The notes: generated by a model from the sequence alone, not told the origin. A stretch of 64,000 bases of DNA from HGM11416 sp964532155 (GCA_964532155.1 CAZHGN010000003.1:1-64000); one strand, 5' to 3'. Positions 37,850-46,384 are shown, numbered from the stretch's first letter. Numbers and translations are program-made.

Positions 37850-38596
37850 ATGGCTTTTGACAAGATAAAGGGCAACGGAACGGCTAACGAGTTTTGGCTC
37901 GATATGCGCGTAACCGACAATCAAACGGGCAGTCTGCACGGCTTAAAACCGACCGGCGTGCTCGATATATTTCAAACGGCGGCAGGCATTCACGCCGAAA
38001 AACTCGGCATTTCAATGCAAAAACTTATGGAAAAGGGGCAATGCTGGGTGCTTGAATCGGTGTGCTACAAACGCTTGAATAGGGTAGACTTGCATTCCGC
38101 AGTGCACGTTCGCACTCGGTTTGCCGATCCCGGTCGGCTGTTTTGCGTAAGGGATTACCTCGTGACGGACGGCAACGGCAACGAGCTTATCGTCGGTTAT
38201 TCGCGTTGGCTTATTATGGATTTGCAAACGCGGAAGCCTTTGCCCGATGCGGTCGATTACGGCAGCGGCGGCGCGTTCGAGCCGTGCGTTCACGAAAAAA
38301 TCAGGAAAAACTCGGACGGCGCCGAGCGGCTCGGCGAATACCGCGTAAGGCGGTCGGATCTCGATATCGTCGGGCACTTGAACAACACGCGCTACGCCGA
38401 CGTTATTTTCGAGTTTTTTCCGACCGATTTGGAATGCTTGCAAATAGACTACGTTAAGGAGTGCCGTTACGGCGACGTTATGGAAATCTTCTCGGCAAAA
38501 GAAGACGGTTTCGTTTTCGTAGAAGGGCGTTGCGGTGGAGAGCGGCGTTTTATCGCGCGGCTTAAAACGGCGGATGAAACGCTCGATAAGGTTTAA
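37850..38596 (+). CDS. Acyl-ACP thioesterase (FatA/FatB family)
   Basis: A 248-residue double-hotdog protein. The ATG at 37850 is preferred to one at 37805 because GGGAGG lies 8 bases before it. The N-terminal hotdog has LKPTGVLDIFQTAAGIHAEKLG and a strand-rich part with YSRWLIMDL. The second has RRSDLDIVGHLNNTRYAD, the region that holds the conserved D/N-x-x-x-H-x-N active-site pattern of plant and bacterial acyl-ACP thioesterases. It should hydrolyse acyl-ACP to free fatty acid and ACP in the cytoplasm. Monocistronic by spacing: typA is divergent and sigG is 156 bases downstream with its own Shine-Dalgarno. Confidence 0.85.
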   Translation: MAFDKIKGNGTANEFWLDMRVTDNQTGSLHGLKPTGVLDIFQTAAGIHAEKLGISMQKLMEKGQCWVLESVCYKRLNRVDLHSAVHVRTRFADPGRLFCVRDYLVTDGNGNELIVGYSRWLIMDLQTRKPLPDAVDYGSGGAFEPCVHEKIRKNSDGAERLGEYRVRRSDLDIVGHLNNTRYADVIFEFFPTDLECLQIDYVKECRYGDVMEIFSAKEDGFVFVEGRCGGERRFIARLKTADETLDKV

Positions 38597-38752
38597 TTTT
38601 TTTAGTGCCGATATAAAGGAGAAAACCGAAAAAATCGTTTAACGCATAAAAAACGATAAATTGGCAAAACTATCGATATTCGACCTATAGCCCGCTATTT
38701 TTCGAAAAACTCTGCTTACATACCGCGCTTTTTCGGTGCGGACGGAGGAATT

Positions 38753-39523
38753 ATGACGGGTAGAGTAAGCGTTGTCGGAATGGATACGGGCAGCCTAAAA
38801 CAGCTTGGCAGAAAGAGAAGCGAAGAGCTTATGCTTAAAATCAAAGCCGGCGACGAGAATGCTAAAAACGAATTTATATTGGGTAACTTAAAGCTTGTGC
38901 TTTCCATAATCAAGCGTTTTCAAAGTTCTAAGGTTTCCGCCGACGACATGTTTCAGTCGGGGTGCATAGGGCTTATAAAGGCGGTCGATAACTTCGACGT
39001 TACGCTCGGCGTGTGCTTTTCCACCTATGCCGTGCCGATGATAATCGGCGAAATAAAACGCGTTCTTCGCTGTACGAACGGTCTTCGCGTGCCGCGGAGC
39101 ATAAGGGATTCGGCTTTTACCGCGCTCAGGGTTAGGTCGGAGCTCGAATGCGACGGCAAGGAAGCTACCGTTGCGGAGATCGCGGAGCGCATGCAGGTCG
39201 AGGAGCGCGAGGTCGTTTACGCTCTCGACGCTATTGCCGACACTGCGTCCATTTACGATCCGGTCTATAATAAATCGGGCGATACGATAGAACTTCTCGA
39301 CCAACTCGGCGACGAGGAGAATACCGACGAAAAGTGGACGGAGCACGTCGCTCTCGAAAAGGCGCTTGCAACGCTTTCCGAACGAGAGCGAAAAATCGTG
39401 CGGCTTAGGTATTACGAGGGCAAAACTCAAACGGAAATTTCAAGCGAGGTCGGGCTTTCGCAAGCGCAAGTTTCTCGCATAGAAAAAGGCGCGTTAAGCC
39501 GCATTAAGGCGTGCATATCTTAA
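38753..39523 (+). CDS. sigG: Sporulation RNA polymerase sigma factor SigG (forespore)
   Basis: A 256-residue sigma-70 family factor. N-terminal VSVVGMDTGSLKQL matches the SigG-specific start. Region 2 (FQSGCIGLIKAVDNFDVTLGVCFSTYAVPMIIGEIKR) and the region-4 HTH (TQTEISSEVGLSQAQVSRIEK) are clear. IYDPVYNKSGDTIELLDQLGDE in the linker corresponds to the EPIYNDGGDPIYVMDQ segment of Bacillus SigG. It should direct late forespore transcription, which argues for a spore-forming organism or one that recently lost sporulation. GGAGG 4 bases before the ATG. Not next to spoIIGA-sigE here. SigF is the main alternative, but the N-terminus and linker favour SigG. Confidence 0.88.
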   Translation: MTGRVSVVGMDTGSLKQLGRKRSEELMLKIKAGDENAKNEFILGNLKLVLSIIKRFQSSKVSADDMFQSGCIGLIKAVDNFDVTLGVCFSTYAVPMIIGEIKRVLRCTNGLRVPRSIRDSAFTALRVRSELECDGKEATVAEIAERMQVEEREVVYALDAIADTASIYDPVYNKSGDTIELLDQLGDEENTDEKWTEHVALEKALATLSERERKIVRLRYYEGKTQTEISSEVGLSQAQVSRIEKGALSRIKACIS

Positions 39524-39735
39524 CGGTTGAATAAGCTTAATAAAGCGCGTTAATAGAATTAATACTTTTACGCGTATGCTATCGTGAAGTCGTTTTTTTA
39601 GCTAATATATGGGGCATGTGCGACCTTGAAATAGCCGATAACGGGCTTATAGCCCCTTGTTTGTGCCGATTATTTAAAATTTTCAGGCAAAAAAGGAAAA
39701 TAATAAACCGAAAAGGTATTTTTGGCGGTGGCGGT
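39524..39735. other. Intergenic sequence without a supported gene
   Basis: No convincing gene. A 72-codon frame at 39616-39834 has no Shine-Dalgarno or family signal and covers the pyk promoter. The stretch holds a 21-base sequence (39636-39656) that recurs inverted at 56014-56034. Confidence 0.6.
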
Positions 39736-39742
39736 AAAACGC

Positions 39743-39771
39743 TTGCAAAAAATACGATTAAAATATATAAT
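39743..39771 (+). promoter_or_regulatory. Sigma-A promoter of pyk
   Basis: TTGCAA (39743-39748), a 17-base spacer and perfect TATAAT (39766-39771). Start near 39778, about 60 bases before the pyk ATG. Confidence 0.8.
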
Positions 39772-39839
39772 AGTCAAGAAATATATTTTGAAAGCGATCG
39801 GCACTTGCTCGATTGCTTTTTACACGCAAGGTGAAAGAT

Positions 39840-41246
39840 ATGAAAAAAACCAAGATTATTTGCACGCTCGGTCCGTCCTCGTGCGATAAGCAGACGATAG
39901 CCGCAATGGCGGACGCCGGAATGAACGTTGCGAGGCTTAATTTTTCGCACGGCGATTATTCGGAACATGCCGCGCGCATAGCGCTTGTCAAGCAAGTGCG
40001 CGAGGAAAAGAAAACGCCGATTGCGATTCTGCTCGACACCAAAGGTCCGGAGTTTCGCATAGGCACGTTCAAAAACGGAAAAATAACTCTTTGCGAGGGC
40101 GATAAGTTTACCTTTACCGCCGACGAGATAGAGGGCGACGAAAGCCGCGTTACCGTAACGTATAAGAAAATTGCCGAGGTTATGCAACCGGGCGATAAGA
40201 TACTTTTAAACAACGGGCTTATGGTCTTTTCGGTAGAAAAGGTTGTCGGAAACGGCGTTGAATGCACGGTGGAGGTCGGCGGTGAACTGTCCGGTCGCAA
40301 GTCGATGTATTTCCCCGATAAGCAGCTCGAACTCGATTTTCTTTCCGAAAAAGATAAAGAAGATCTTCTTTTCGGCATAAGTCAGGGCGTAGATTTCGTC
40401 GCGCTGTCCTTTGTTTCTCGTCCGCAAGACGTAATCGACGCAAAAGAGTTTTTAAGGGCTAACGGCGGCGAAAACATCGACGTCATTGCCAAGATCGAAA
40501 GCCGCACCGGCGTAGATAATCTTCAAGCCATCATGCGCGAGGCCGACGGCATAATGGTCGCAAGAGGGGATCTCGGCGTGGAAATTCCGTACGAAGAGTT
40601 GCCCGACGTGCAGAAAAACATCATAACTCAGTGCCGTATTTACGGAAAACGCGTTATTACCGCAACCGAAATGCTCGAGTCGATGATACATAATCCGCGC
40701 CCTACGCGTGCGGAAATATCCGACGTCGCAAACGCGGTATACGACGGAACGTCCGCGGTTATGCTTTCGGGTGAAACGGCGGCGGGAGCGTACCCCGTGC
40801 GTTCGGTCGAGGCTATGGCGAAGATCGTCGAAAGAGCGGAAAACCACGTTGAATACATTCAATATATAGATAATTACGACATTAAGACTTCGGGCGAGGC
40901 GTTGTCGCACGCGGCGAGCTTGCTTGCAAAAGACCTCGGCGCAAAAGCGATTGTCGTTTGCACGCGTACCGGCAGTACGGCAAGAATGGTTTCTCGTTTC
41001 CGTCCGAATATTCCCATCATCGGTCTTACGACGGACGAGCGCGCTTACCAAAAGCTTTCGCTCAGCTGGGGCGTTTCGGCGTTTAAGGTAGAAGAGTACG
41101 GCTCGGTCGATATATTGTTCTATTTTGCCAAGGTTGCAGCCCTCAAGAGCGGGCTTCTCAAAAAGGGCGATAAGATAGTTATAACGGGCGGTTCGCCCAA
41201 CGGCAAAAGCGGTAACACCAACCTTATTTGCGTGGAAACGCTTTAA
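39840..41246 (+). CDS. pyk: Pyruvate kinase
   Basis: A 468-residue enzyme converting phosphoenolpyruvate and ADP to pyruvate and ATP, the last step of glycolysis. The ATG at 39840 has AAGGTG 7 bases upstream; an earlier frame start at 39813 adds nine unlikely residues. KIICTLGPSS opens the barrel, LNFSHG, LLDTKGPEFR, the catalytic-site AKIESRTG and MVARGDLGVEIP are present, and the C-terminal domain starts near TRTGSTARMVSRFRP. Length corresponds to the form without the extra PEP-utiliser domain of Bacillus enzymes. The B-domain turn reads LLNNGL where many homologues have DDG. Single gene between its promoter and a strong terminator. Confidence 0.96.
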   Translation: MKKTKIICTLGPSSCDKQTIAAMADAGMNVARLNFSHGDYSEHAARIALVKQVREEKKTPIAILLDTKGPEFRIGTFKNGKITLCEGDKFTFTADEIEGDESRVTVTYKKIAEVMQPGDKILLNNGLMVFSVEKVVGNGVECTVEVGGELSGRKSMYFPDKQLELDFLSEKDKEDLLFGISQGVDFVALSFVSRPQDVIDAKEFLRANGGENIDVIAKIESRTGVDNLQAIMREADGIMVARGDLGVEIPYEELPDVQKNIITQCRIYGKRVITATEMLESMIHNPRPTRAEISDVANAVYDGTSAVMLSGETAAGAYPVRSVEAMAKIVERAENHVEYIQYIDNYDIKTSGEALSHAASLLAKDLGAKAIVVCTRTGSTARMVSRFRPNIPIIGLTTDERAYQKLSLSWGVSAFKVEEYGSVDILFYFAKVAALKSGLLKKGDKIVITGGSPNGKSGNTNLICVETL

Positions 41247-41260
41247 TTGAATAAAAACGT

Positions 41261-41298
41261 AAAAGTGCCCCTATAAATCGATTATCGGCACTTTTTTG
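41261..41298 (+). terminator. Intrinsic terminator of pyk
   Basis: AAAAGTGCC (41261-41269) pairs with GGCACTTTT (41287-41295) and a T run continues to 41297. The loop contains the sequence ATCGATTATCG also seen in other intergenic hairpins of this window. Confidence 0.85.
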
Positions 41299-41522
41299 TT
41301 GCTTATTGAAAACTATAAGAAGTAAATTTTTGCCTTTCGGCATAATCTTTGCAAGACTATTCGCTTTGCCGTAAAAACTTCCGTTTTTACCCTTTATAGT
41401 GTGTAATTCGGCGAAGTCGCAAACCCTTGCAAGCAAGTTTGCTCCTTCTTGAATTGAAAAATAACGGCAGACGTTTTTGCATAAGACAGCCGACTTCGAC
41501 ATATGGTTTAACGAGGTGTTTT
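41299..41522. other. Intergenic sequence before the membrane protein gene
   Basis: No supported gene. It contains an 8-bp hairpin (GTAAAAAC 41371-41378 with GTTTTTAC 41383-41390) and no clear consensus promoter. Open frames here lack Shine-Dalgarno sites. Confidence 0.5.
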
Positions 41523-41915
41523 ATGCTTTTGGAAAGACTGACGAAATCTTCATTTTTTAAATTTATCATAGGCGTTTTGTTGGCGGCGATAACGACGTTG
41601 GCCGTTCTTGCTTTGCTTGCCGCGGTAGCCGCTGTTTTTGGTGCGAGCGGAACCGTGCTTAAGGCGTTCTCGGTTACGGCGCGTTTGCTTGCGGCTTGCG
41701 CGTGCGCTTACTTTTTTTGCAGCGGCAGGCGCGCGATACTTAACGGAATATTGGCGGGCGTTGCTTCGTTTATCGGCGTGTTTGTCGTTTACAGCGTATT
41801 TTCCGGTATGCCGAGCGTGCCGAAACTGCTGTTAGACATTGCTTTTTCGTTGATTTTTGCACTTGTATTTTCAATTATTTTCGTTAATTTTAAAAAAACG
41901 GGCGATAATTGTTGA
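41523..41915 (+). CDS. TIGR04086-like membrane protein next to SCIFF
   Basis: A 130-residue hydrophobic protein with four predicted membrane helices (FFKFIIGVLLAAITTLAVLALLAAVAAVFG; FSVTARLLAACACAYFFC; ILNGILAGVASFIGVFVVYSVFS; LLLDIAFSLIFALVFSIIFVNF). The ATG at 41523 has GAGGTG upstream; a longer frame from 41427 lacks support. Size, helix pattern and position just before the SCIFF gene fit the TIGR04086 family as I remember it. Function unknown; the position suggests, but does not prove, a link to ranthipeptide export or handling. Confidence 0.7.
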   Translation: MLLERLTKSSFFKFIIGVLLAAITTLAVLALLAAVAAVFGASGTVLKAFSVTARLLAACACAYFFCSGRRAILNGILAGVASFIGVFVVYSVFSGMPSVPKLLLDIAFSLIFALVFSIIFVNFKKTGDNC

Positions 41916-41997
41916 AAAAAAACCTACCTTAGTGTATAATATGCTTAGAAAATTGCAGTCGGACGATAGTTCGTCTTGGCTGAAACGGAGGCTTATT

Positions 41998-42162
41998 ATG
42001 AAAAGAATTAAAACTGTAGCCGTTGCCGCTAAAAAATCCGTAGTCGGTTGCGGAGAATGCAGAAGCACCTGCCAATCGGCTTGCAAGACCAGCTGCACCG
42101 TCGGCAATCAGTCCTGCGAAAAGCAGACCAGAGAAAGAAAAGAAAAAGAAATCCTCGCATAA
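41998..42162 (+). CDS. scfA: SCIFF ranthipeptide precursor (six cysteines in forty-five)
   Basis: A 54-residue peptide with six cysteines at 18, 21, 25, 29, 33 and 40 in CGECRSTCQSACKTSC followed by TVGNQSC, the hallmark of SCIFF. The N-terminal MKRIKTVAVAAKKS is the leader recognised by the maturase. GGAGG 7 bases before the ATG. In a characterised SCIFF peptide a Cys joins a Thr five residues later by a thioether; here Cys29 and Thr34 have that spacing. The C-terminal tail EKQTRERKEKEILA after the last Cys is longer and more charged than the short ends I remember. The product is a ribosomally made, post-translationally modified peptide of uncertain role, possibly signalling. Confidence 0.93.
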   Translation: MKRIKTVAVAAKKSVVGCGECRSTCQSACKTSCTVGNQSCEKQTRERKEKEILA

Positions 42163-42224
42163 TTTGCCTTTCGGCATAGGCGGCTTTTGCCGTCGCGAGC
42201 GTTTGCGCGAAATACGCGTTTTCT

Positions 42225-42253
42225 AACCGTACCGTCGTCCGGTACGGTTTTTT
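42225..42253 (+). terminator. Terminator between SCIFF and its maturase
   Basis: Perfect 9-bp stem AACCGTACC (42225-42233) with GGTACGGTT (42241-42249), loop of 7, then a T run to 42253. It lies between precursor and enzyme genes, so partial termination would make more peptide than enzyme. Confidence 0.85.
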
Positions 42254-42323
42254 ACGGCTAAGAAAAAGGCGGGCGAAAAATATTCGCTCCGTTCTTTTAT
42301 ACGCCTTTTATACGGGAGAAAAA

Positions 42324-43658
42324 ATGGTACATTGCTTCAGTTTCGATGACGATTATTACCTTTACGACGTCGGCAGCGGCAGTTTGCATAAGTGCGACGC
42401 GCTTACTTGTCAGGTCATAAACAAAAGGCAGGGGTTGCCTTATGACTTCGGCGGCGTTTCCGACGACGTTATCGCCGAGATAGAGAGCGAGATTGACGAG
42501 CTTTCTCAAAACGGTCTTCTTTTTAAGCCCGAGGCGGCTGTCGCACCGGCAAAAAGTAAATACGTAAAGGCGCTTTGTTTGCACATTTGCCACGATTGCA
42601 ATTTGCGTTGCAAATACTGTTTTGCGGGCACCGGCTCGTTCAAGGGCGAGCGCTCGTTTATGAGTGAAGAGGTCGCTTTAAAGGCGATAGATTTTCTCAT
42701 CGAAAACTCGGGCGATAGAAAGATTTTGGAAACCGACTTTTTCGGCGGCGAACCGCTTATGAACTTCGACGTCGTTAAAAAGACGGTCGAATACGCCAAC
42801 GAAAAAGCCGCGAAACTCGGCAAAAAGTTTTTGTTCACGATGACGACCAACGGCGTTTTGCTTACCGGCGAAATTGCTGATTGGCTCAACGAGAATATGG
42901 AAAACGTCGTTTTAAGCCTCGACGGCCGCAAAGAAGTGCACGACGAAGTGCGTAAAACCGTCAACGGCAAGGGCAGTTTTGACGTTATTATCGAAAATTT
43001 CAAGCGTTTCGTAGAAAAGCGCGGCGATAAGTCGTATTACGTTCGCGGCACTTTCACCAATAAAAATCTCGATTTTGCAAAAGACGTTCTCTTTATGGCG
43101 GACAGCGGTTTTAAGGAAATATCCCTCGAACCCGTCGTTTTGGAAAAGGGGCATGAACTTGCCATATCCGAGGATATGATCCCCGGTATTAAAGAAGAAT
43201 ACAAAAAACTCGCAAGGGAATATATCGAGCGCAGAAAGAACGGAAAAGGCTTCCATTTCTTCCACTTCTCGATCGACTTGGAGGGCGGCCCTTGCTTGCA
43301 AAAGCGCGTTAACGCGTGCGGTGCGGGCAACGAATACTTCTCGGTCACGCCGACCGGCGATATTTATCCCTGCCACCAGTTTGCCGACAAGCCCGAGTTT
43401 AAAATGGGCAATGTTTTCGACGGCAAGATCGACGAAAGCATACGCGATAAATTCCGTCTGAGTTCACTCTTCACTCGCGAAGGGTGCGAGGACTGCTTTG
43501 CAAGATTTCACTGCAGCGGCGGCTGCGCGGCTAATAACTACGCCTTCAACGGCGATATAAACAAGCCGTATAAGCCCACGTGCGAAATGCTTAAGGCGCG
43601 TACCGAATGCGCAATGCACATTCTTTCGTGCGAAAAAGAAAACCGCGAGGAAAACTAA
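42324..43658 (+). CDS. scfB: SCIFF maturase, radical SAM/SPASM thioether-forming enzyme
   Basis: A 444-residue radical SAM peptide maturase. Residues about 1-70 look like the peptide-recognition (RRE, PqqD-like) domain. The radical-SAM cluster motif is Cys92, Cys96, Cys99 in CHDCNLRCKYCFAG. A SPASM domain with further Fe-S cysteines is seen from CGAGNEYFSVTPTGDIYPC onward (FTREGCEDCFARFHCSGGCAANNY, then PTCEM). It forms Cys-Thr thioether links in SCIFF using S-adenosylmethionine. GGGAG lies before the ATG at 42324. A terminator follows at 43730-43777. It belongs to the SCIFF locus with the membrane protein upstream and secDF downstream. Confidence 0.94.
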   Translation: MVHCFSFDDDYYLYDVGSGSLHKCDALTCQVINKRQGLPYDFGGVSDDVIAEIESEIDELSQNGLLFKPEAAVAPAKSKYVKALCLHICHDCNLRCKYCFAGTGSFKGERSFMSEEVALKAIDFLIENSGDRKILETDFFGGEPLMNFDVVKKTVEYANEKAAKLGKKFLFTMTTNGVLLTGEIADWLNENMENVVLSLDGRKEVHDEVRKTVNGKGSFDVIIENFKRFVEKRGDKSYYVRGTFTNKNLDFAKDVLFMADSGFKEISLEPVVLEKGHELAISEDMIPGIKEEYKKLAREYIERRKNGKGFHFFHFSIDLEGGPCLQKRVNACGAGNEYFSVTPTGDIYPCHQFADKPEFKMGNVFDGKIDESIRDKFRLSSLFTREGCEDCFARFHCSGGCAANNYAFNGDINKPYKPTCEMLKARTECAMHILSCEKENREEN

Positions 43659-43729
43659 ATTTACTTTTTGGTAGAGAGAGTTTTTAAACGGCTCGGGCAA
43701 TATTATCTTAAAAAAAACAAGCGCTCTCT

Positions 43730-43777
43730 TAAAAAAAGCCCGTTCTTTTAGGCTAAGGGGCGCTTTTTTTGGAAAAA
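43730..43777 (+). terminator. Terminator after the SCIFF maturase gene
   Basis: AGCGCTCTCTT (from 43730) pairs imperfectly with AAGGGGCGCT, with a bulge and G-U pairs, followed by eight T. The secD promoter begins just downstream. Confidence 0.65.
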
Positions 43778-43790
43778 GCGCGAAAAATCA

Positions 43791-43819
43791 TTGACTAATT
43801 GCGCTAATCATTATATAAT
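43791..43819 (+). promoter_or_regulatory. Sigma-A promoter of secD-secF
   Basis: TTGACT (43791-43796), a 17-base spacer and perfect TATAAT (43814-43819). Confidence 0.85.
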
Positions 43820-43903
43820 GTCAAAGTGCGTAATCGCAAGTATTATGCACGCGCGCTACGCGCGCAACGTAACTTTAGGTGCTTTTTAAAAGCAGGAGGC
43901 AAT

Positions 43904-45211
43904 ATGAGCAGTAAGGACAAACAAAGGGCTAACGGCGGACGCGGAAAATCCGTTACCGTAATTACCCTTTTGACCATTCTTATGGTGATTTTGGGCTTCA
44001 TGTGTTTTGCAAGCTTCGAAATCCCGGGGTCCATCAAGGATTTTAATTCCATTCTCGATACAGTTGGTAAAGGTATCGATATTTCCGGCGGTTATTACGT
44101 CGTTTTGGAACCTGAAGATACCGGTTCCGGTTCGAGCGACACCGACATTTTGGAGCGTGCGCAAAAGATCATCGAAACCAGACTTAGCGACAAAGGTTAT
44201 ACCGAAGCCGTTATTTCCGTTCAAGACGGAAACAAAATCCGCGTTGAAATCCCGCAGGTCGACGACGACGGCGAGGTTCTCCAAATCATAGGTCAAACCG
44301 GCGAACTTACCTTTAAGGACGCCGACGGGACAATTTGGCTGAACGGCGAAGACCACATTAAGAGCGCATACGTAGGAATGGAAAACAGCGAATACGTAGT
44401 CGTCCTTAACTTTACGACCAAAGGTCAGTCAAGATTTGCCGCCGCTACTAAATACATTTACGACAATCTCAGCGATAAGAAGCTTTACATCTTTCTCGGC
44501 GACTCTTTGGTTCAAAGCCCGACCGTACAAGGCGAGCTTACTCAGGCTTCGGCGCAGATAACGGGTTATACTTCTTACGAGGACGCTCAAAACATCGCTT
44601 CGGTAATCGACAGCGGTAAGCTCCCCATTAAGTACACCGTTACCGAATCGAGAAGTATAAGCTCCAAGCTCGGCGACGACGCCGTTGCCAACAGCGCGAT
44701 CATGGGCGCTATCGGTCTTGCCGTAATCTGCGTTCTCATGCTCGTTCGTTACAGAGGATTGGGACTTGCTTCCGTTTATTCGCTTATCATTTACGTGCTT
44801 TTATACATCGTATTCCTTGCGATTATTCCGAGCATACAGCTTACCCTCCCGGGTATCGCGGGTATCTTGCTTTCGATAGGTATGGCGGTCGACGCGAACA
44901 TCGTTATTTTCGAAAGAATACGCGAAGAATCCGAAAACGGCAGAACGGTCGAGGCTTCTATCCAACAGGGCTTCAAGCACGCGCTCGTTACCGTACTCGA
45001 CTCCAATATTACGACCATTTTGGCTGCTATCGTCCTTTGGATTATTTGTCCGGGCACGATAAAAGGCTTTGCAATAACTCTTCTTATCGGTATCGTTCTT
45101 TCGCTCTTTGCATCCCTCCTCATTACGAGATGGATGATAAAGCTCTTAAAGCCGCTTACGAATAACGAGGTTGCATTCTTCAATCTTAAGAAAGAAGGGG
45201 GTGCCGAATAA
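43904..45211 (+). CDS. secD: Protein translocase subunit SecD
   Basis: A 435-residue membrane protein. The ATG at 43904 has AGGAGGC directly upstream; a 26-codon longer frame is not supported. One N-terminal helix (VITLLTILMVILGFMCFASF), then GIDISGGYYVVLEPE (the D1 motif, usually GLDLxGG), a periplasmic-type ectodomain with QVQGELTQASAQITG-like substrate loop, and five C-terminal helices including GMAVDANIVIFERIREE, the SecD D4 motif. Works with SecF to pull secreted proteins through SecYEG using the ion gradient. Its stop overlaps the secF start by one base (TAATG). Confidence 0.95.
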   Translation: MSSKDKQRANGGRGKSVTVITLLTILMVILGFMCFASFEIPGSIKDFNSILDTVGKGIDISGGYYVVLEPEDTGSGSSDTDILERAQKIIETRLSDKGYTEAVISVQDGNKIRVEIPQVDDDGEVLQIIGQTGELTFKDADGTIWLNGEDHIKSAYVGMENSEYVVVLNFTTKGQSRFAAATKYIYDNLSDKKLYIFLGDSLVQSPTVQGELTQASAQITGYTSYEDAQNIASVIDSGKLPIKYTVTESRSISSKLGDDAVANSAIMGAIGLAVICVLMLVRYRGLGLASVYSLIIYVLLYIVFLAIIPSIQLTLPGIAGILLSIGMAVDANIVIFERIREESENGRTVEASIQQGFKHALVTVLDSNITTILAAIVLWIICPGTIKGFAITLLIGIVLSLFASLLITRWMIKLLKPLTNNEVAFFNLKKEGGAE

Positions 45212-46275
45212 TGAGCCGCTTTATGAATAAAGATTATAAAATTGTTGAAAAGACGAAATGGATGGTAATCGTTCCCGTATTGCTCATCGTCGTCGCTATC
45301 GTATTGATTGCTTGCGGCAGAATGAATATCGGTATGGACTTTACCGGTGGCGCAACCGTTGAATTCGAGCTCGGCGCTTTTGGCGAGGCGGATTCTTTCA
45401 AAAAGACCTTCGATAAGGAAATGCGCGATATTCTTGATGACAATTACGAAATATCCGACCAGATTCAGGTTTCGCCTTCCGGCTCCGGTTACACCTATTC
45501 TTACAGACTTACTTACTTCTTTAAGGGCGAATACGAAGGCGTAGATTATGACGGAAAACTCGGTTCGTCCGACGCCGCGCACGACGCTTTCATCAATTCG
45601 CTTAAGTCGAGCGAAGAGGGTGGCACGCTTGCAAGACTTCTTGCAAAAACGCGCGAACTCGTTCCTGCCGAAGAAGCCGAATCTTTCAATCCTACCGATT
45701 CCGAACTTATCCGTGTTTACGACGTCGGCGCGACCGCCTCTAAGACCTTGCTCGACTCGGCAATACTCGCTATCGCCGTTGCTTTGGTGGTAATCCTCGT
45801 TTATATTATAATAAGGTTTAACTTCCTCAGCGGTCTTGCGGCATTGATTGCTCTTATCCACGACATTCTCATTATGACGGCGTTGACGACGATCTTCTAT
45901 ATTCCCGTCAACTCTACCTTTATCGCTGCGGTTATAACCATTATCGGTTACTCTATCAACGCGTCGATCGTTGTTTTCGACAAGATAAGAGAGTGCAGAA
46001 ATCCTTCCAATTCGGCTTTCGCTATGGCGAGCGACGCGGAAGTTGCTAACTACGCTATAAAGCATTCGTTCGTAAAGATTTTCCTGTCTACGCTTACCAC
46101 GCTCATCATGGTAGTTGCGGTCGTTCTCTTCTCGGTTGCAACCATTCAGGAATTCGTATTGCCCATCATCTTTGGTCTTATCTCCGGCTTGTTCTCGGCT
46201 CTCTGCCTTGCTCCTACGCTTTGGGTTGCATTCAGAAAAATTCAGGCAAACCGTAAGACTGCAAAAAAAGCATAA
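45211..46275 (+). CDS. secF: Protein translocase subunit SecF
   Basis: A 354-residue partner of SecD. First helix WMVIVPVLLIVVAIVLIACG, then the F1 motif GMDFTGGATVEFE, an ectodomain, and C-terminal helices with GYSINASIVVFDKIRE (the F4 motif, usually YSxNDxxVxFDRxRE). Here Ala replaces the usual Asp in NAS. The start overlaps secD, giving coupled translation at a 1:1 ratio. Followed by a hairpin terminator at 46293-46316. In a cell with so many exported lipoproteins nearby this pair is central to secretion, but it is standard in all clostridia. Confidence 0.95.
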   Translation: MSRFMNKDYKIVEKTKWMVIVPVLLIVVAIVLIACGRMNIGMDFTGGATVEFELGAFGEADSFKKTFDKEMRDILDDNYEISDQIQVSPSGSGYTYSYRLTYFFKGEYEGVDYDGKLGSSDAAHDAFINSLKSSEEGGTLARLLAKTRELVPAEEAESFNPTDSELIRVYDVGATASKTLLDSAILAIAVALVVILVYIIIRFNFLSGLAALIALIHDILIMTALTTIFYIPVNSTFIAAVITIIGYSINASIVVFDKIRECRNPSNSAFAMASDAEVANYAIKHSFVKIFLSTLTTLIMVVAVVLFSVATIQEFVLPIIFGLISGLFSALCLAPTLWVAFRKIQANRKTAKKA

Positions 46276-46292
46276 TCTAACTGAGCGATTTG

Positions 46293-46316
46293 GCGGGCGG
46301 GATTTTTCCTGCCCGC
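46293..46316 (+). terminator. Terminator after secF
   Basis: Ten-bp stem (46293-46302 with 46307-46316, one G-U) closing a TTTT loop; the following T run is short, so read-through into recJ is possible. Confidence 0.6.
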
Positions 46317-46384
46317 TTTGCGTTTATTAACTTCCGCATTTTACTGAGGAAAAAAATCAAATTATTATAAAGGAGCTTATTTTT

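Noticed and set aside
39616..39834. 72-codon frame between sigG and pyk
   Set aside because: No Shine-Dalgarno, no homology I recognise, and it covers the pyk promoter.
41857..41997. Longer N-terminus for the SCIFF precursor
   Set aside because: The ATG at 41998 has a strong Shine-Dalgarno and gives the known SCIFF start; the upstream extension overlaps the end of the membrane protein gene.
44791..46065. 424-codon open frame on the - strand across secD and secF
   Set aside because: Antisense to two clearly conserved genes; the composition is the usual mirror of this genome's codon bias.
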